Below are positions 1-8,426 of a stretch of DNA of 30,774 nt, one piece after another. Numbering within the stretch: the first letter of the stretch is position 1; each line of letters starts with the position of its first letter. Source of the DNA: JAGOEX01 sp964630905 (GTDB taxonomy: Bacteria; UBP6; UBA1177); contig CAZVWR010000037.1 of assembly GCA_964630905.1 (NCBI GenBank), positions 1-30,774 on the forward strand. Reading direction: 5' to 3'. The translations under genes were made by a program, and so were the position numbers. The notes under the pieces are model-generated. The model searched no databases and was not told where the DNA came from. It worked only from the letters and a program-made list of their open reading frames with translations.

Positions 1-3000
1 GAAAATGTGATGAAGGCGCACCAGATGAAGATATCGTTGACGAAGATGTTGTTGATAACGAAAATCCTGATGCAGACGGAATAAGCACAAAAATGGTTTC
101 TTGTGACCAGATAGGTGTGACTGCTCCTGATAATGCGGCAATAGTTGTTGCAGATGTTGAAGTTACATGGACAGGTGAAGGGTGGACGGCTCCTGCAAAA
201 TGTGTATGGGCATGTAACGCGACCTATCACACTGAAGATAACACAACCTGTGTAAGCAACACTAAAAATGTTTCATGTGACCAGACAGGCGTAGCTATTC
301 CGGAAAACGGAGAGATAGTGGTTGCTGATGTTGAAATTACATGGAATGGAACTGATTGGAATGCTCCTGCAAAGTGTGTATGGATTTGCAGCACAGGATA
401 TGAGCAGAATGGCGAAACATGCATAAATGAAAAGCCGGTTCTTTGTGATGCAACAGGGGTTGTTGCTCCGAATAATGCATATGTTGCCGATGATCAGATG
501 GTGACTGTTACATATAACGGAACAGTATGGTCGGATCCCGCTAAGTGCAACTGGCTCTGCAATGAACATTATGATAAAAATGTTGATAAATGCGATCCTA
601 AAATTATCACAACTGCATGTACAAATATTCCTGAGAACGGACACGGAATAGATTCAAATTCAGAAGGAACTATAACTCAGATCTGGAACGGAACAGAGTA
701 TGAGCCTTCTGCTGATACATGTGTATGGGAATGTGATGCAAACTTTACTCAAAATGGCGAAACTTGTGAACCTAATACACAGGAAGTAGCTTGCGAAAAT
801 GAGATCCCGGCAAATTCAAGTTATTCGGGAGACGGCACATTCACACAAACCTGGAGTGCTGAAGATAATGACTGGATGCCGGCACCGGCAGATGCAAACT
901 GTGCATGGGTATGTGATGAGGAATATAAGTCCAACGAAGCAGGGACTGCCTGTGAAGAGTGGCTGATAATCTATGTTGACCATGCTAAAACTGCAGGTTT
1001 GAAGACTGGTTACAGTTGGACAGATGCTTTCACAAGCCTTCACAGTGCTCTTGAAGTTGCAAAGGAAGGTCAGGAAATATGGATAGCTGAAGGAATATAT
1101 TATCCGGAAGCATGTCCTTTCTACCGTTACGAGACTGACTGCGATAATCAAAGAAATATGCATTTCAGACTTGTGCCTAATGTGAAAGTTCTTGGCGGTT
1201 TTGCAGGAACAGAAACATTTGCAACGGATAGACTTCCAGGACATACAGTTGTCCTTTCCGGTGATTTGGACGGTGACGATCTCTGGAATGACATAACTCT
1301 TGAATGGGAAAACAGAACAGATAATGTCTATAATGTTTTCAGAATTGATTATGAAGCCACATATGATGCTGCAAAGACGGTCATTGATGGTGTTACAATA
1401 ACAGGTGGTCACGCAGATGTAACTGAGGGCGGCGAGAATTTTAATGCTTTCGGCGGAGCAATTCAGCTGCATAACAAGTCGCTAACAGTTAAAAACAGCT
1501 CTGTTTCTGGCAATTATGCTGCATTAGGTGGCGGTGCGATTTTAGCGAATGAAGGTTCAACGGTTATTTTAGAAAATACTCGTTTTGATTCAAACACAAA
1601 CCTTGTCAGTGATGTTCCGGAAGATTTCTCAACTGGAGGAGCAATATCTCTAAACGACGGTACCCTGACAATAACTGACTGTGAATTTACAGGCAACCGT
1701 GCTATAACTGGTGGAGCCTTGAACATTCAGGGAGTTCAACTTGTAATCACAGATACGATTTTTGAAAACAATTATGCAGAAAAAAGAGGTGGTGCAATAA
1801 ATAAATGGGACGATGAGGACACTTTTAATGTAACCATCACAGGTTCAACATTCAGTGGAAACGCAACATCTATTGATACAACGAAAAACAGAGAGAGTGG
1901 CGCAATGGCTCTGAACAGAGGTGTCATAACGATCGAGAACACAGTTTTTGAAGCTAACACATCGCTAACTTCTCCTGCTTTAAGACTTGATATGCCTGAG
2001 GCAGGTTCAAAACTTTTAAATTGTGTTTTCTCTAATAATGATGCTGTTTTTACAGATAATTCAGACAACTCAGTGGTAGAAATAAGTCAGGGTGACCTCA
2101 CTGTTGAAAACTGTGATTTCATTAATAACGGTGCAAATGGATTAAGAAGCAGGGAAAGCACACTTGTTGTTGAATCATCAACTTTTAGCGGTAATATAGG
2201 TTCAATGGGAGCCGGGCTCAGCAGTGTAGGCGGACCTTTGACGATCAACAACTCCTTCTTTGACAGCAATCAGGCTACAGTTGATGTCGGCGGACTTGCA
2301 ATGCTCGGTGGAGCAATAAGTCTGATAGGTATGGATTTTGAAACAGGAACCCCTTATGAAAATATTCCTGCAAGAATTACCAACACTGTGTTTGTTAATA
2401 ATGTTGCCAACTTGTGGGGAGGCGCAATACTTAATGTTTATCATCCTGACGCTGAGTTTATAAACTGCACATTCTACAATAATCTTGACGGCAGCGGAAA
2501 CTCAATAGTTCATGCAGGGAATCTTCCAGCAACACTCGGAACAAAATATATAAACTCAATAATCTGGGATGATATTGCAGTTCTTGAAGGTGATCTCACC
2601 CCAGAAATGTCGTTTCTTCCAAGTATAATCTCTTTCCAGAATAGTGATGTTATGGGAAGTTTAGGAAGTTCATCATGGAATGAGAAATTTATGGCAGGAA
2701 TAATGGGTCCTTACACTACTGTTGCAGTTGATCTTGGCGGCAACATTGATGCTGATCCGATGTTTGTAGGGATTGGAGATGATCCGCTGATGCTTAAGAA
2801 CGGTTCACCTTGTATAGATGCCGGCAACGATACTTTTGTTACAGCCGTGGTTGACATCATCGGCAACGACAGAATTCTTGAAAGTGCTGTTGATATGGGT
2901 GCTTATGAGTGGGTTTATGTTGATCCTTGTGATCCGAATCCATGCGGTGGCGGGACACCGGTATGTCTTGCAGATGCAACTCCTCAAGGTTATGCATGCT

Positions 3001-3989
3001 ATCCGCAGTACAATGTTGGCTACTGCGTTGTTCAGTGGCCGAAAACTATTGACGGAATGGTAGGGGATACAGCTGATGTATTTGGAAGAGTGTGGATTGA
3101 CGGTATCACAAACATTACTCAGGATGCAGTTGATATCAGTCCGCTTGTAAAAGCACAGTTCGGTGGTCGTCCTCTCGGTGAGGAATTCCAAAATGATGCA
3201 TGGAGTGATGCCGCTCCTAATACTGCCGGAGGTTTGGACTGGGATAATAATGATGAATACTGGATCGAGAATCTGCCTCTTGACTATCCCGGTGTTTATG
3301 AGTATGCGTTCAGGTTCAGTGCTGACGGTGGTGCTACATGGACAGTCTGTGATGTGAATGGAATCGCCGGTGAAACGCCAACTTTCGGTGTTGTAACAGT
3401 TATTGAATGTCTTGAAAACGCTGATTGCACAGATCCAACTAAACCGCTTTGTAATGCTGAGACAAATATGTGCGGAGACAATGCGATTTTCTTCAGTGAA
3501 TATATTGAAGGATTAAGCAGCAACAAAGCTGTTGAGATTTACAATGGTTCTACAAATGATGTCGATTTAAGTGCTTATACGCTAAAGCAGGCAAATAACG
3601 GTGGTGCTTGGGGTTCATTTACCCTTGCCCTTTCCGGAACACTTGCCGCAGGTGATGTTTATGTAATTTGCAACAATTTAATGGCTGAACCGACAAGAAC
3701 TGACAAGTGTGATCTTACAACCACCAACAGCTTAATGGGATTTAACGGAGATGATGGTGTGGCAATCTTTTTTGGAACGACGATCATTGATCAGATTGGA
3801 GTAGAACTGGCCGGCATTAAGTGGGCTGTTGCAGGTGTTTCTGCTGCAACAGAGAATCGCACTCTTGTCAGAAAAGCAACAGTTATCAATGGAACAACTG
3901 ACTGGGATGCCTCCAGAGGAACCTCTGCAGAAGATTCTGAATGGGTTGTTAATCCGGTTGATACCTTCACCTATCTTGGCACAAGGTAA
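1..3989 (+). CDS. Large mosaic surface protein, 5' end outside window (Cys modules, beta-helix, lamin-tail domain)
   Basis: The frame is open from base 3, before the first ATG at 93, so the true start lies upstream. The visible protein begins with an Asp/Glu-rich spacer (bases 3-92), as in the other lipoproteins here, so an N-terminal lipoprotein signal is likely but unseen. Order of parts: five tandem four-Cys modules (99-953); a beta-helix region opening with a YVD...GYSWTDAF segment (about 960-2920) rich in short N-x-x-F/T-x-x-N-x-A-x-x-G-G-A rungs, as in polymorphic outer-membrane and choice-of-anchor Q proteins; an EGF-like CDPNPCGGG segment (about 2920-3000); a beta-sandwich-like region with W, NDEYW and YEYAFRFSADGG (about 3000-3400); and a C-terminal lamin-tail domain (about 3480-3980, FFSEYIEGLSSNKAVEIYN). 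Inferred role: extracellular adhesion or display. No catalytic residues were recognised. Confidence 0.85.
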   Translation, partial: KCDEGAPDEDIVDEDVVDNENPDADGISTKMVSCDQIGVTAPDNAAIVVADVEVTWTGEGWTAPAKCVWACNATYHTEDNTTCVSNTKNVSCDQTGVAIPENGEIVVADVEITWNGTDWNAPAKCVWICSTGYEQNGETCINEKPVLCDATGVVAPNNAYVADDQMVTVTYNGTVWSDPAKCNWLCNEHYDKNVDKCDPKIITTACTNIPENGHGIDSNSEGTITQIWNGTEYEPSADTCVWECDANFTQNGETCEPNTQEVACENEIPANSSYSGDGTFTQTWSAEDNDWMPAPADANCAWVCDEEYKSNEAGTACEEWLIIYVDHAKTAGLKTGYSWTDAFTSLHSALEVAKEGQEIWIAEGIYYPEACPFYRYETDCDNQRNMHFRLVPNVKVLGGFAGTETFATDRLPGHTVVLSGDLDGDDLWNDITLEWENRTDNVYNVFRIDYEATYDAAKTVIDGVTITGGHADVTEGGENFNAFGGAIQLHNKSLTVKNSSVSGNYAALGGGAILANEGSTVILENTRFDSNTNLVSDVPEDFSTGGAISLNDGTLTITDCEFTGNRAITGGALNIQGVQLVITDTIFENNYAEKRGGAINKWDDEDTFNVTITGSTFSGNATSIDTTKNRESGAMALNRGVITIENTVFEANTSLTSPALRLDMPEAGSKLLNCVFSNNDAVFTDNSDNSVVEISQGDLTVENCDFINNGANGLRSRESTLVVESSTFSGNIGSMGAGLSSVGGPLTINNSFFDSNQATVDVGGLAMLGGAISLIGMDFETGTPYENIPARITNTVFVNNVANLWGGAILNVYHPDAEFINCTFYNNLDGSGNSIVHAGNLPATLGTKYINSIIWDDIAVLEGDLTPEMSFLPSIISFQNSDVMGSLGSSSWNEKFMAGIMGPYTTVAVDLGGNIDADPMFVGIGDDPLMLKNGSPCIDAGNDTFVTAVVDIIGNDRILESAVDMGAYEWVYVDPCDPNPCGGGTPVCLADATPQGYACYPQYNVGYCVVQWPKTIDGMVGDTADVFGRVWIDGITNITQDAVDISPLVKAQFGGRPLGEEFQNDAWSDAAPNTAGGLDWDNNDEYWIENLPLDYPGVYEYAFRFSADGGATWTVCDVNGIAGETPTFGVVTVIECLENADCTDPTKPLCNAETNMCGDNAIFFSEYIEGLSSNKAVEIYNGSTNDVDLSAYTLKQANNGGAWGSFTLALSGTLAAGDVYVICNNLMAEPTRTDKCDLTTTNSLMGFNGDDGVAIFFGTTIIDQIGVELAGIKWAVAGVSAATENRTLVRKATVINGTTDWDASRGTSAEDSEWVVNPVDTFTYLGTR
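99..953 (+). repeat. Five tandem Cys modules, about 56-58 residues each
   Basis: The modules begin at Cys codons near 102, 276, 444, 618 and 792. Each has the pattern Cys, a stretch containing W-x-G-x-x-W, then P-A-x-C-x-W-x-C, an aromatic residue, and a final Cys about ten residues later. Modules 1 and 2 are the most alike; modules 4 and 5 are the most diverged and lack the D-x-x-G-V start. The period of 168-174 bases is regular. The four Cys per module probably form two disulfides outside the cytoplasm. Confidence 0.8.
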
Positions 3990-4010
3990 ACATTTCCTGA
4001 ATATTTTTTC

Positions 4011-4039
4011 AAGGGGAGCATTTTGCTCCCCTTTTTTTT
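4011..4039 (+). terminator. Rho-independent terminator of the mosaic surface protein
   Basis: A perfect 10-bp stem (AAGGGGAGCA at 4011-4020 with TGCTCCCCTT at 4024-4033) closes a TTT loop and runs into eight T (4032-4039). It lies 21 bases after the stop codon at 3989. Confidence 0.93.
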
Positions 4040-4041
4040 GC

Positions 4042-4069
4042 TTTACCTTGACTGATTTTGCTGTACAAT
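4042..4069 (+). promoter_or_regulatory. Possible promoter of the protease-thioredoxin pair
   Basis: TTTACC (4042-4047) and TACAAT (4064-4069) are 16 bases apart, matching 4/6 and 5/6 of the sigma-70 consensus. They sit directly after the terminator and 25 bases before the protease start. The -35 is weak, so this is tentative. Confidence 0.4.
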
Positions 4070-4094
4070 CATTCAGTTGCTTTTTGGAGTGATG

Positions 4095-5567
4095 ATGAAG
4101 CGGGTTATTTTCACGATAATTTTTTTCAGTTTAAATATTTTCGCTAACGATACTGTTTTTGTGAAATTTGAGAATAATATCAAGAAGTTTTCTGTTTTAG
4201 AGTTTTCAGATTGCAAGATCATTGGCTTTTATAAGATTCCGAGAACTTCGTTTTATGCAGTAAAAACGGAAAACAGTGCAAAAGCGGTCAGATGCATATC
4301 TCAAAACAGGTCGGTCAAAAAGGTTTTTGCAGATGAACCGATGAATATTTCATACAAAAAAGCAGTTCCCGACCCTTATTTACAAAATCAGTGGCATTTT
4401 CAAAACACAGGACAGACTGGTATAGCAGGGAATGATGCAAAAATAATTGAAGCATGGGAATATCTTGGAGAACTCGGGATAAAGCCCGGTTTCGGAGTAA
4501 AGATCGGACTGATTGACGATGCTTTTGACCTTCATCATCCTGATATGGAAGGAAAATTTTTAAAAGGGAGAGATGTTACGAACGGTTCGGATTATCCGTA
4601 TGCCAACGACAATGAACCACACGGAACCTGTGTTGCAGGAGTTATCGCGGCAGTGAAAGATAACGGTATCGGAGTTTCAGGAGCATGTCCGTTCTGCAGA
4701 ATAGTTCCGGTTCGGGCTTCGGAAGAACTTGGAAAAGCGGAAAATATGGCAAACGCTTTCAATTATCTTATTGACAGAGGCGTTCATGTAATTTCAAACA
4801 GTTGGGGTCCGAGTGACAATTCAGGGCCCGTTGAAATGCCTGAAATAATTGCTGAAATAATCAATTTTGCAAGATTTGAGTTCAGGAAAGGAAAAGGAGT
4901 AGTTGTTTTTTTTGCGGCAGGTAACGGAAATGAAAGCATCTCTGACCCTGAAACTTTTGACGGGTTTTCAGCAAGTCCTGATGTCATTGCTGTCGGAGCA
5001 GTGAATGCAAGCGGATCAAGATCTGCCTACAGTGATTTCGGTGAAGACCTTGACATAGTTTCCCCTTCTTCAGATGTTGATGCCGGATATATATGGGACC
5101 CTTTTGCAATTGACCTTACCAGTGACGGTATCTGGACAACTGATGCAAGATGGTATTACGGTTATAACCAGACTGACTATACTTCAACTTTCGGCGGAAC
5201 AAGCAGCGCAACTCCTCTTGCGGCGGCAGTTGCAGGACTCCTGATCTCTGCTTATCCCGATGTTACATGGGATGAAATATATGAAATAATTACAGAATCG
5301 GCTGATAAGATAGCCACGGCAGATGCAGGGTATGATGAGAACGGGTTTAGCAAATACTACGGTTACGGAAGGATAAATGCAGTTAATGCCCTTAAAATGC
5401 TGTGTGAGAAATATGAATGTGCCGGCGGTCTTGAGGAGAGCAAAGAGGAAGTTTATGAATCGTATGATCTTGAAATTACTGATGAAGGTGAATTTTCTGA
5501 ATTTCCTGATGATTCAATGCTTCCGGTAGATAAATATGTTTATGGTTGTAATATAACTGTTTTTTAA
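4095..5567 (+). CDS. Secreted subtilisin-like (S8) serine protease
   Basis: About 490 residues. The signal peptide is MKRVIFTIIFFSLNIFA followed by NDT, so the enzyme is exported. The S8 triad is visible: Asp141 in GLIDDAF, His176 in the HGTCVAG motif and Ser370 in GTSSATP; Asn277 in AAGNG fits the oxyanion hole. A propeptide-like stretch precedes the catalytic domain. A CPFC pair (Cys198, Cys201) and Cys179 beside the catalytic His suggest disulfides. The final 50 residues are acidic and hold further Cys. The start was set at 4095 because GGAG (4086-4089) is five bases upstream; an in-frame ATG at 4092 and a TTG at 4077 are less well placed. The thioredoxin-like gene follows after 10 bases, so they probably share a transcript. 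Confidence 0.9.
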   Translation: MKRVIFTIIFFSLNIFANDTVFVKFENNIKKFSVLEFSDCKIIGFYKIPRTSFYAVKTENSAKAVRCISQNRSVKKVFADEPMNISYKKAVPDPYLQNQWHFQNTGQTGIAGNDAKIIEAWEYLGELGIKPGFGVKIGLIDDAFDLHHPDMEGKFLKGRDVTNGSDYPYANDNEPHGTCVAGVIAAVKDNGIGVSGACPFCRIVPVRASEELGKAENMANAFNYLIDRGVHVISNSWGPSDNSGPVEMPEIIAEIINFARFEFRKGKGVVVFFAAGNGNESISDPETFDGFSASPDVIAVGAVNASGSRSAYSDFGEDLDIVSPSSDVDAGYIWDPFAIDLTSDGIWTTDARWYYGYNQTDYTSTFGGTSSATPLAAAVAGLLISAYPDVTWDEIYEIITESADKIATADAGYDENGFSKYYGYGRINAVNALKMLCEKYECAGGLEESKEEVYESYDLEITDEGEFSEFPDDSMLPVDKYVYGCNITVF

Positions 5568-5577
5568 GGAGAGAATT

Positions 5578-5949
5578 ATGGGACTTTTTGATTTTTTGAA
5601 ACTTAAGCCTACCGTGATGCCTGTTGAACTGACCCCTCTTAACTTCCACCCTTCGATAAAAAATTCCCCTCTTCCCGTTCTGGTAGATTTCTATTCAAAC
5701 ACCTGTGCGCCATGTGCAATGATGGCTAAAACTGTCACAAAATTTGCAACAGATTTTCAGGGCAGGATCAGAGTTGGTGCTTTCAATATCGAACAGGATA
5801 AAGATGGCAAAATCGTTGTTCCTTTCAAGGTTAGAGCCGTTCCCACGCTCATAATGTTCAACAAAGGCGAGCCGGTTGAAACATTTGTCGGTGTTACAGG
5901 TTATCTGAAACTTCAGGAAGCTCTTGAAAAGATCGAAGGGAAGAAATAA
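5578..5949 (+). CDS. Thioredoxin-like protein
   Basis: 123 residues. It has the thioredoxin fold signature: LPVLVDFYSNTCAPC with redox-active Cys43 and Cys46 (CAPC instead of the usual CGPC), and RAVPTLIMF carrying the cis-proline Pro89. No signal peptide is seen; the N-terminus MGLFDFLK is amphipathic, so it probably acts in the cytoplasm as a general thiol reductant. A GGAGAG ribosome site lies just upstream of the ATG. It follows the protease by 10 bases. Its stop codon abuts the stop of the convergent DUF192 gene, leaving no room for a terminator between them. Confident as to family, not as to specific partner. Confidence 0.88.
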   Translation: MGLFDFLKLKPTVMPVELTPLNFHPSIKNSPLPVLVDFYSNTCAPCAMMAKTVTKFATDFQGRIRVGAFNIEQDKDGKIVVPFKVRAVPTLIMFNKGEPVETFVGVTGYLKLQEALEKIEGKK

Positions 5950-6405
5950 TTATTTCATTTTAAAGAAAACTTTATCTCCGGGAAGTATTTTGCCCCCTTC
6001 CGCCCAGTTGACTTCAAGGACATATCTTGAAGGAAAGATGCTTGGCAGAGTCGTTTCACTCAGAGGCTTTCCCCTTTTTATGGAAACAACATTAAAATTC
6101 CTGTCAATATAGATAATTGCAAGTTCAACAGTTGTGTTCTTCATCCAGAAAAAATGTTCTCTGTCGTCATTGAAAATAAAGAAAAGTCCTTTGCCTTTCT
6201 TAAGTTCAGGGCAGCGCATAAGCCCTTTTTCGTGTTCTGCCGGTGTTTCAGCTATCCCGACAGCAAAAGATATTTTAGCACCTGTTTTTGAAGTTACTGT
6301 TATCTCAGCTTCAGCCGTGTAACTGCATATATCTTCAGCCGAAATGACTGAAAAGAGCAGTGTCGCAAAGATCAAGACCGCTTTTTTTTGAATAGATCGC
6401 AACAT
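5950..6405 (-). CDS. Exported DUF192 family protein
   Basis: 151 residues. An N-terminal signal sequence (MLRSIQKKAVLIFATLLFSVISA) precedes a DUF192 domain with the family hallmarks AETPAEHEKGLMRCPEL, FFWMKNTTVELAIIYID and YVLEVNWAEGG. DUF192 proteins are small exported beta-barrel-like proteins of uncertain function. The start at 6405 is set by AAGGAG four bases upstream; a TTG eight codons earlier is possible but lacks a ribosome site. The first 71 bases, coding for most of the signal peptide, overlap the 3' end of thiL in another frame, so the two are surely cotranscribed and probably translationally coupled. Confidence 0.85.
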   Translation of the reverse strand: MLRSIQKKAVLIFATLLFSVISAEDICSYTAEAEITVTSKTGAKISFAVGIAETPAEHEKGLMRCPELKKGKGLFFIFNDDREHFFWMKNTTVELAIIYIDRNFNVVSIKRGKPLSETTLPSIFPSRYVLEVNWAEGGKILPGDKVFFKMK

Positions 6406-7240
6406 CTTTCTCCTTTTTCGTAGTAACAATCCCTATCTCAAAGGCATTTTTTATAATTTTATCCGATGTGAAAAGAAGAATAAATTCCTCTCCGCTGCCA
6501 AGGACAAGCTTTTCAACCGGGATGGAGAACATTTCTGAAGTTTGCAGCACTTCGTCTTCAACAGGTATTCTGTCATAATCTATCTCTAAGGAAACATTGG
6601 ACATTTCTGCAATGAGCCTGAGTTCAGATATGAGCGAATCACTTATGTCAATTGCACAGTTTATGTCATTAAGATTTTGCGGAATTGAATCAAAAGGGGA
6701 GGGAAACAGAAATTTTTCCACAGATTTTTCAAAACCTTTTGACCTGTTCTTTAAATGAAGAAGTCCGCAGTGTGACAGTCCGGTCGAAGCCGCGATATAA
6801 ACTCTGTCACCCGGTCTTGCACCGCTTCTGAGAAGTGGTTTTGCCGGCTTTTCACCAAACATTGTGGCTCCGATCATGAAATTCTTTGCTCTAGTTGTGT
6901 CTCCGCCCATTATTTCGATGTTATGTTTACCTGCAAACTTTTTTACTCCGTCAATTATCCTTTCCGCTGTTTTCAGCCTGTCAGGAGGAATTGCGATATT
7001 GAAAAGAAAATGTGTCGGCAGTGATCCCATGGAAATTATGTCGCTTGCATTTGCCGCCATAAGACGCCATCCAACCGCTTCAGGGAACATGAATGAAAGA
7101 TCAAAGTGAACCCCTTCGCACATGTGGTCTGTGGTCACGACCAGAGACTTTTCATTCCACACTGCACAGTCATCACCGATGAACTTATTGAATTTGTCTG
7201 AGATCAGATCGATTATGTCACGCTCTCTGTTTTTTAACAT
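6335..7240 (-). CDS. thiL: Thiamine-monophosphate kinase
   Basis: 301 residues, near the usual ThiL length. It phosphorylates thiamine monophosphate to thiamine diphosphate with ATP in the cytoplasm. The AIR-synthase-like fold is shown by GDDCAV near residue 22, TTDHMCEGVHF, WRLMAANASDIISMGSLP, the metal/nucleotide motif GGDTTRA, DISDSL and GSGEEFILLFT, ending in the expected HF near the C-terminus. A strong AGGAGG site precedes the ATG. No other thi genes are nearby. The downstream DUF192 gene overlaps its end by 71 bases. Confidence 0.93.
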   Translation of the reverse strand: MLKNRERDIIDLISDKFNKFIGDDCAVWNEKSLVVTTDHMCEGVHFDLSFMFPEAVGWRLMAANASDIISMGSLPTHFLFNIAIPPDRLKTAERIIDGVKKFAGKHNIEIMGGDTTRAKNFMIGATMFGEKPAKPLLRSGARPGDRVYIAASTGLSHCGLLHLKNRSKGFEKSVEKFLFPSPFDSIPQNLNDINCAIDISDSLISELRLIAEMSNVSLEIDYDRIPVEDEVLQTSEMFSIPVEKLVLGSGEEFILLFTSDKIIKNAFEIGIVTTKKEKDVAIYSKKSGLDLCDTALFSHFG

Positions 7241-7263
7241 ACTTCCTCCTGAAAACTTTTTCT

Positions 7264-7291
7264 ATAATATTCATCAACTGTTGAAGTGCAA
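7264..7291 (-). promoter_or_regulatory. Likely promoter of thiL-DUF192
   Basis: On the minus strand TTGCAC (7286-7291) and TATTAT (7264-7269) are 16 bases apart, 24 bases ahead of the thiL start. The -10 matches 5/6, the -35 only 3/6. Confidence 0.45.
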
Positions 7292-7309
7292 TATTTGAAG
7301 GTGAAAAAT

Positions 7310-7338
7310 TTGACATAACTGCATTAAATAAATTAAAT
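7310..7338 (+). promoter_or_regulatory. Likely promoter of the RND efflux operon
   Basis: A perfect TTGACA (7310-7315) is followed after 17 bases by TTAAAT (7333-7338, 4/6). It lies 44 bases before the adaptor start, in the divergent gap shared with thiL. Confidence 0.6.
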
Positions 7339-7382
7339 ATCGCAAACACTGAGAAATTTCAGGGTGTTTTGGGAGTAAAGGA

Positions 7383-8426
7383 ATGAAAAGACTCGTTTTT
7401 ATTTTAATCTGCACCTCTTTGTTGACTCTTTCATGCGGTTTAAAAGAAGAAAAAACAGAACAGAGAATAAAGCCGGTGTCGGTTCTTACGGTCAATAACG
7501 AATCAAGGGTTTCGTATATCAGATCAATCGGGATGGTTTCTTCAAAAGACATTAAAAAATACGGTTTTAAGATCCCTGGAAAGATCGCATCAATTTCTGT
7601 GAAAAAAGGTGACAGAGTAAAAAAGGGGACACTCCTTGCCAGACTTGAAACAAAAGATCTTGAATTTGCTTTATCTGCCGCAGAGAACACCTATAAAAAA
7701 GCACATGATTATTTTAATGAAACTGAAAATTTCTATAATAAGATCAAGGGATTGAAAGATTCAGGCGCTGTCGCGGCGACAGATCTTGATAAAGCAAGAC
7801 TTGCAAAAGATGTTGCAGAATCGGATTTGTTGAATGCCAAAGTGGATGTGAATTATAAGAAAAGCATGGTGACAGACGCTGCAATGGTTTCTGAAATTGA
7901 AGGGTATGTTATTGAAGTTCTTAATAAAAAAGGGGAAATTGTTGCGGCAGGTTATCCGGTCGTGGTGGTTAGAAATGAATCGTTTGTGATAAACACCGGC
8001 GTTCCTTCAAAAGAGCTTGTAATGATAAGACAGGGGACAGAGGCCGACATAACAGTCGACGGCAGAATTCTGAAGGGAAAAGTTTCGGTCATTTCTCAGG
8101 TTCCTGATGAAAGGAGCAGGACATACAATGTCGAAGTTGAAATAGCAGGGAAAACTGATGAAGCAGGGCTTTTTATTGGTTCTGTTGCCAAAGTTGATTT
8201 TATTACAGGAAATACTGAAGGGATCTGGATCCCGGTTTTTGCCATTCTTACGGATGGTACTGACTATGTTTATGCTGATGTTGACGGCATCGCTTTGAGA
8301 AAGAACATAAGAACGGGTAATATTTCAGGTGAATTTGTTCTTGTTGATGGTTTGAACTCCGGTGACAGGATCATAGTAAAAGGGATGAAAGATATCAGTG
8401 ACGGTGACCCGGTAAAAGAGCAATGA
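7383..8426 (+). CDS. RND efflux periplasmic adaptor (membrane fusion protein)
   Basis: 347 residues. The N-terminus MKRLVFILICTSLLTLSC looks like a lipoprotein signal with Cys18 as the lipidated residue, so it is probably anchored facing the periplasm. The family layout is visible: first half of the lipoyl-like domain (GKIASISVKKGDRVKKGTLL, about residues 69-88), a helical hairpin (about 95-160), second lipoyl half (EIEGYVIEVLNKKGEIVAAG), then beta-barrel and membrane-proximal segments. It bridges the inner-membrane pump to an outer-membrane channel; no TolC-like channel gene is in the window. Its stop overlaps the ATG of the pump gene (ATGA), so translation is probably coupled. Substrate is unknown. 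Confidence 0.9.
   Translation: MKRLVFILICTSLLTLSCGLKEEKTEQRIKPVSVLTVNNESRVSYIRSIGMVSSKDIKKYGFKIPGKIASISVKKGDRVKKGTLLARLETKDLEFALSAAENTYKKAHDYFNETENFYNKIKGLKDSGAVAATDLDKARLAKDVAESDLLNAKVDVNYKKSMVTDAAMVSEIEGYVIEVLNKKGEIVAAGYPVVVVRNESFVINTGVPSKELVMIRQGTEADITVDGRILKGKVSVISQVPDERSRTYNVEVEIAGKTDEAGLFIGSVAKVDFITGNTEGIWIPVFAILTDGTDYVYADVDGIALRKNIRTGNISGEFVLVDGLNSGDRIIVKGMKDISDGDPVKEQ

Noticed and set aside
816..1472. 218-residue minus-strand frame inside the mosaic surface protein
   Set aside because: Composition is that of an antisense shadow (Cys/Ile/Ser-rich), with no ribosome site; the plus frame is clearly coding.
4048..4069. TTGACT with TACAAT as a promoter
   Set aside because: The two boxes are only 10 bases apart, too close for sigma-70; the TTTACC box at 16 bases was preferred.
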